Of a DNA stretch of 26,952 bases, positions 23,980 to 26,952 are shown one piece after another (within the stretch, counting starts at the first letter, position 1; every line of letters starts with the position of its first letter). The stretch is from GWA1-39-11 sp964640435 (GTDB lineage Bacteria; Patescibacteriota; Microgenomatia; Levybacterales; GWA1-39-11), in NCBI GenBank assembly GCA_964640435.1, contig CAZXFJ010000012.1, forward strand, positions 1 through 26,952, read 5' to 3'. Both the position numbers and the translations under genes were made by a program. Under the pieces are notes generated by a model that ran no database searches, was not told the DNA's origin, and saw only the letters and a list, made by a program, of their open reading frames with translations.

Positions 23980-24720
23980 ATGACTGAATTACAACCAAAA
24001 ATAGCAGTATTAAAAGCGCCAGGAATAAATTGTGATGTTGAGACCGCGCATGCTTTTAGACAAGCAGGCGCAAATCCTGAAGAGGTTTTATTGCAAGATC
24101 TTAAAAATGGGGAGAAGTCACTTTTAAATTATCAAGGACTTGTTTTCTCAGGAGGATTTTCGTATGGAGATGATTTGGGATCTGGAAAAGTTTTAGCTCT
24201 AAAATTGGATACCTATGTAGGAAATCAAATACAAAGATTTAAGGAGACAAGACCAATATTGGGAATATGTAATGGTTTTCAAATCCTTGCTCGTTCAGGC
24301 TTACTGCCAATGGGTAATATTGGAGAAATGGAAGCAACGCTTGATAGAAATGACTCAGGAAGATTTATAAGTAGGCAGGTTGAGTTGATAATGGATGCAA
24401 ATAGTAATTGTGTTTTCTTAAAAGATCTAAAAGAATTAGGTTCAGTTGAATTTCCAGTAGCTCACGGAGAGGGTAAATTTGTTACATCGAAACAAACCTT
24501 AGGCCAGATGGAAAAAGATGGTCAAATAGTATTTAGATATTCTAGAGATGGAGAACCAACTCAGCAATTTCCCTATAACCCAAATGGTTCAGAAAATGCA
24601 GTTGCTGGCGTAACTGATCCATCAGGACTTACATTTGGTCTTATGCCGCATCCCGAAAGAACCCCAGAAGGTTTATTTATTTTCAAAGGAATGGTTGCTT
24701 ATGCAAGGCAAGGGGTATAA
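23980..24720 (+). CDS. purQ: FGAM synthase glutaminase subunit
   Basis: Class I glutamine amidotransferase that supplies ammonia to PurL. The nucleophile is Cys97 in ILGICNGFQILARSG, and His224/Glu226 in LMPHPERTPEG complete the triad. The N-terminal KIAVLKAPGINCDVETAHAF and the SGGFSYGDDLGSGK segment are characteristic of PurQ. Length is 246 aa, in the usual range. It lies 5 nt after purL with no Shine-Dalgarno. It is the last gene of the operon; purF, purD, purK, purE, purC, purB and purH are not in this window. Confidence 0.93.
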   Translation: MTELQPKIAVLKAPGINCDVETAHAFRQAGANPEEVLLQDLKNGEKSLLNYQGLVFSGGFSYGDDLGSGKVLALKLDTYVGNQIQRFKETRPILGICNGFQILARSGLLPMGNIGEMEATLDRNDSGRFISRQVELIMDANSNCVFLKDLKELGSVEFPVAHGEGKFVTSKQTLGQMEKDGQIVFRYSRDGEPTQQFPYNPNGSENAVAGVTDPSGLTFGLMPHPERTPEGLFIFKGMVAYARQGV

Positions 24721-24729
24721 AAGAATAAC

Positions 24730-24759
24730 TTGTTTTGCTTAATAATTTTATTTTAGAAT
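24730..24759 (+). promoter_or_regulatory. Leaderless-type promoter TTGTTT-18-TAGAAT
   Basis: TTGTTT lies at 24730-24735 and TAGAAT at 24754-24759, with an 18-bp spacer and 5 nt to the ATG at 24765. It supports 24765 over the earlier in-frame TTG at 24735, which lies inside the promoter. Confidence 0.6.
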
Positions 24760-24764
24760 TTATT

Positions 24765-25343
24765 ATGCGAAAGTTAGAGCACCCCGATGTAATTTTAAGA
24801 AGAAATGATTTCAAACGTAACGAATACCAACAATATATTAATAGAAGTGCGCAGGTCCTATTTGAAGGACAACATATAGCAGTTAGTACTACGGGTAAAA
24901 TAGAACTGTCAGAAACTGAAAAAGATGCAATCAGTAGACTTCGAAGCATCGCTGCTTCAATGCAGGAGTCTCCTTCTTTGGTTTCATCAGATCTTGAAGC
25001 AGTAACCAAATTTTCTATTAACCCCGCCTCAGAAGTTAAGCATAATCCGGAAGCATTAGTAATTGTGGGAATTTTAGGTAACTCAATTGCAGAAATTGCA
25101 GGTACTACTTTTCAGGTTGAAAAGTTTAAAAAACTTTCAAAGGTTGTTGGTCGTACATTAAGTGCAATTGAAACATCTGATAGAGAAAGGGTTATGCAGG
25201 GCACAGTAGCTATTTCGCGTGAAGTTTCTGAAACAGAAAAATATAGGCAAAGACTAGAAGGAAAAATGGATGAAAAAAGTGATAAAAACAAAAAAAGATT
25301 TTTAAGTAAAATGTTAAATTTTGGACGTGACGCTGTAATGTAG
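24765..25343 (+). CDS. Hypothetical protein, 192 aa
   Basis: I recognise no domain. The start is ATG 24765 (MRKLEHPDVILRRND), placed by the promoter 5 nt upstream. The N-terminal 30 residues are basic and polar. Residues 97-115 (ALVIVGILGNSIAEIAGTT) are moderately hydrophobic but too short and mixed to be a clear transmembrane helix. The last 30 residues are strongly basic and helical (KMDEKSDKNKKRFLSKMLNF). It forms a single-gene unit between the purine operon and lepA, with its own promoter. Its size and organisation resemble the other small unknown proteins at 683-3404, but I see no sequence similarity to them. Confidence 0.7.
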   Translation: MRKLEHPDVILRRNDFKRNEYQQYINRSAQVLFEGQHIAVSTTGKIELSETEKDAISRLRSIAASMQESPSLVSSDLEAVTKFSINPASEVKHNPEALVIVGILGNSIAEIAGTTFQVEKFKKLSKVVGRTLSAIETSDRERVMQGTVAISREVSETEKYRQRLEGKMDEKSDKNKKRFLSKMLNFGRDAVM

Positions 25344-25360
25344 TTGCTAAACAACTATTT
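25341..25360 (+). terminator. Weak hairpin overlapping the stop codon, possible terminator
   Basis: TAGTTG (25341-25346) pairs with CAACTA (25352-25357) around a 5-nt loop, followed by TTT. The stem begins with the stop codon itself. Only 6 bp with three T's, so it is weak. Confidence 0.3.
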
Positions 25361-25375
25361 AGCCTCAATTTTTGG

Positions 25376-25381
25376 TATAAT
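25376..25381 (+). promoter_or_regulatory. -10 box (TATAAT) of a leaderless-type lepA promoter
   Basis: A perfect TATAAT lies exactly 6 nt before the lepA ATG at 25388. The -35 region at 17-18 bp is not consensus. Confidence 0.6.
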
Positions 25382-25387
25382 TCACAG

Positions 25388-26952
25388 ATGACCCAAACAA
25401 ATATTCGTAACTTTTGTATTATCGCGCATGTTGATCATGGTAAATCAACGCTTGCAGATAGACTGCTTGAAATAACAGGAACAATTAGAACATCTGAGAT
25501 TGAAGGACAATCTCAATTTTTAGATAGTTCTGATATTTCTCGTGAGCATGGGATCACGATAAAACTTGCTCCAGTAAGAATGGAATATAAAGTAAATGGG
25601 GAGGATTATATTCTTAACCTCATTGATACCCCGGGTCACGTTGATTTTTCATATGAAGTTGTGAGAACGCTTTATGCTTGTGAAGGAGCTATCCTTCTTG
25701 TTGATGCAACAAAAGGAGTGCAGGCACAAACTGTTGCAAATTATAATTTTGCATATAATCTTGGACTAAAGATAATACCTGTTGTAAATAAAGTTGATCT
25801 ACCAACTGCAAATGTAGACAAGGTAATGGATGAAATGGTCGAGACTTTTGGTTTTGACAAAGAGGCAATTCTTAAGATTTCAGCAAAAACAGGAATCGGA
25901 GTAGAAGATTTAATTGCAGAAGTTATAAAACAAGTTCCAGCACCTTCAGGTTCTGTTGATGCTCCAACTCAAGCCCTAATTTTTGATTCAGTATATGATG
26001 AGCATCGTGGAATTGTAATTTATGTCCGAATGAGAAATGGAAAGATACACAAAGGCGACACATTAACTTTTGATTCAGATAGAACAAAAGTACTTGTTAA
26101 TGAAGTTGGATTTATGAAGCCAACATTTTCTTATACTGATCAACTTACAAACGGGGAAGTTGGTTTTATCATTACAAATATTAAAGATATAACTCAGGCA
26201 AAAGTAGGAGACACTCTTCTTAATAGTCGTGGAGAAGGGGAGTCACTTGGAAAATATATTGAACAGAAACCTTTTGTGTATTTATCTCTCTACCCTACAT
26301 CTGTTAGTGATTTTCAGGATTTGCGTAAGGCCTTATATCGTTTAAAGCTTAATGATGCAGCACTGGTTATTACACCAGAGCAGTCAAGTATTTTTGGGCC
26401 AGGATTTCGCTGTGGATTTTTAGGTCTTCTACATGCGCAAATTCTAATAGAGCGACTTGAACGAGAAGAGGGTGTTGAAGTTTTTGCTGCACCCCCATCA
26501 ATTGAATATATAGTTGATGGAAAAAGTGTTACAAATCCAAAAGATTTGGATAATTCAAATCATGAGATAAAAGAGCCAATTGTTAAGGGAGAAATTTATA
26601 CACCAGTTGGATATGTTGGACCTATTCTTGAAATGATTCATAAAAAAAGAGGTTTTAGTCAGAATATTATATATTTTGGTACTCAAGCAAAAATTGAATT
26701 TACTATGCCTCTTGCCAATATCGTTTATGATTTTTACGACAAATTGAAGGGTCTTTCAGCAGGTTATGCATCTTTTGATTATGAGATTGCTGAGTTTCAA
26801 GCTTCAAATCTTGAGCGTGTTGATATATCAGTTAACAACGATATTATTCCAGAACTCTCCTTTGTAGTTCATAGAACTGAAGTGGATGCTTTCTCAAGAA
26901 GAATAATCAAGGCGTTAGCAGAAGAAATTCCAAGGCATCAATTTGAGATTCA
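25388..26952 (+). CDS. lepA: Elongation factor 4 (LepA), 3'-truncated by the window edge
   Basis: Translational GTPase that binds ribosomes and is linked to back-translocation and initiation. The first 521 of about 600 codons are present. The G-domain is complete: AHVDHGKST (13-21), REHGITIK with the G2 Thr57, DTPGHVDF (80-87), NKVD (134-137) and SAKTG. Domain II and the EF-G-like III and V regions follow; the family-specific CGFLGLLHAQILIERLEREE and a late PELSFVVHRTEVDAFSRR support LepA rather than EF-G or TypA. The C-terminal LepA domain has begun (about the last 70 residues) and continues beyond the window. Start 25388 lies 6 nt after a TATAAT box. Confidence 0.95.
   Translation, partial: MTQTNIRNFCIIAHVDHGKSTLADRLLEITGTIRTSEIEGQSQFLDSSDISREHGITIKLAPVRMEYKVNGEDYILNLIDTPGHVDFSYEVVRTLYACEGAILLVDATKGVQAQTVANYNFAYNLGLKIIPVVNKVDLPTANVDKVMDEMVETFGFDKEAILKISAKTGIGVEDLIAEVIKQVPAPSGSVDAPTQALIFDSVYDEHRGIVIYVRMRNGKIHKGDTLTFDSDRTKVLVNEVGFMKPTFSYTDQLTNGEVGFIITNIKDITQAKVGDTLLNSRGEGESLGKYIEQKPFVYLSLYPTSVSDFQDLRKALYRLKLNDAALVITPEQSSIFGPGFRCGFLGLLHAQILIERLEREEGVEVFAAPPSIEYIVDGKSVTNPKDLDNSNHEIKEPIVKGEIYTPVGYVGPILEMIHKKRGFSQNIIYFGTQAKIEFTMPLANIVYDFYDKLKGLSAGYASFDYEIAEFQASNLERVDISVNNDIIPELSFVVHRTEVDAFSRRIIKALAEEIPRHQFEI

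Noticed and set aside
1..26952. tRNA or rRNA genes, insertion sequences, CRISPR arrays, toxin-antitoxin or phage genes
   Set aside because: No gap between genes is long enough for rRNA, I saw no tRNA-like cloverleaf in the short gaps, and no transposase, integrase, Cas or toxin-antitoxin-like protein is present.

Overview
The window is gene-dense, AT-rich bacterial DNA with 27 protein genes. No gap between genes exceeds about 75 bases, and I see no RNA gene, insertion sequence or CRISPR array. The content suggests a Candidate Phyla Radiation (Patescibacteria) genome, probably of the Microgenomates type. The reasons are a compact GT-C/YYY-domain membrane glycosyltransferase cluster, type IV pilus pilN/pilO genes with no outer-membrane partner, a FemX-like ligase, many small unknown proteins, and almost no Shine-Dalgarno sequences. 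TGA is used as a stop (end of purM), so this is code 11 and not the TGA=Gly code of Gracilibacteria/SR1. The lineage call is an inference from gene content.

Layout. Bases 1-3400 hold an ATP-cone/restriction-endonuclease-like protein cut by the left edge, an unknown protein, a zinc-ribbon Nudix hydrolase, a membrane-anchored methyltransferase, and a tandem pair of unknown paralogous proteins. Bases 3447-6549 (minus) form a uvrD/pcrA helicase - FemX-like - DUF1653 operon. Divergent from it is a plus-strand pair, a short triosephosphate isomerase and a LytR-CpsA-Psr (LCP) protein (6622-8402). Bases 8399-17128 (minus) read, in transcription order, pilN, pilO, a small membrane protein, a large surface protein (FN3, carboxypeptidase-regulatory and Ig-like regions plus a Pro/Thr stalk), then an FAD oxidoreductase, a GT-C membrane protein, a HAD-like protein and a YYY-domain GT-C protein. 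Then come rpsT (minus) and the divergent murJ (plus). Bases 19288-24720 are a purine operon purM-purN-purL(PurS-fused)-purQ. A small unknown gene and the 5' part of lepA close the window.

How the genes work together. MurJ, FemX and LCP point to a peptidoglycan wall carrying attached glycopolymers. The GT-C/oxidoreductase cluster probably makes or transfers surface glycans, and the pilus and stalk proteins are exposed on the same surface. The four pur genes cover GAR to FGAR (PurN), FGAR to FGAM (PurL+PurQ) and FGAM to AIR (PurM).

The most interesting general signal is promoter geometry. About ten transcription units start with a sigma70-like promoter whose -10 box lies only 5-12 nt before the ATG, often exactly 6 nt. 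This predicts leaderless or nearly leaderless mRNAs. The exception is murJ, which has a longer leader containing a perfect 12-bp hairpin followed by a T-run just before its start codon. I see no clear new defence or mobile system. The best candidates for undescribed biology are the tandem paralogs at 2312-3404, the murJ leader, and the pilus/stalk-protein operon.
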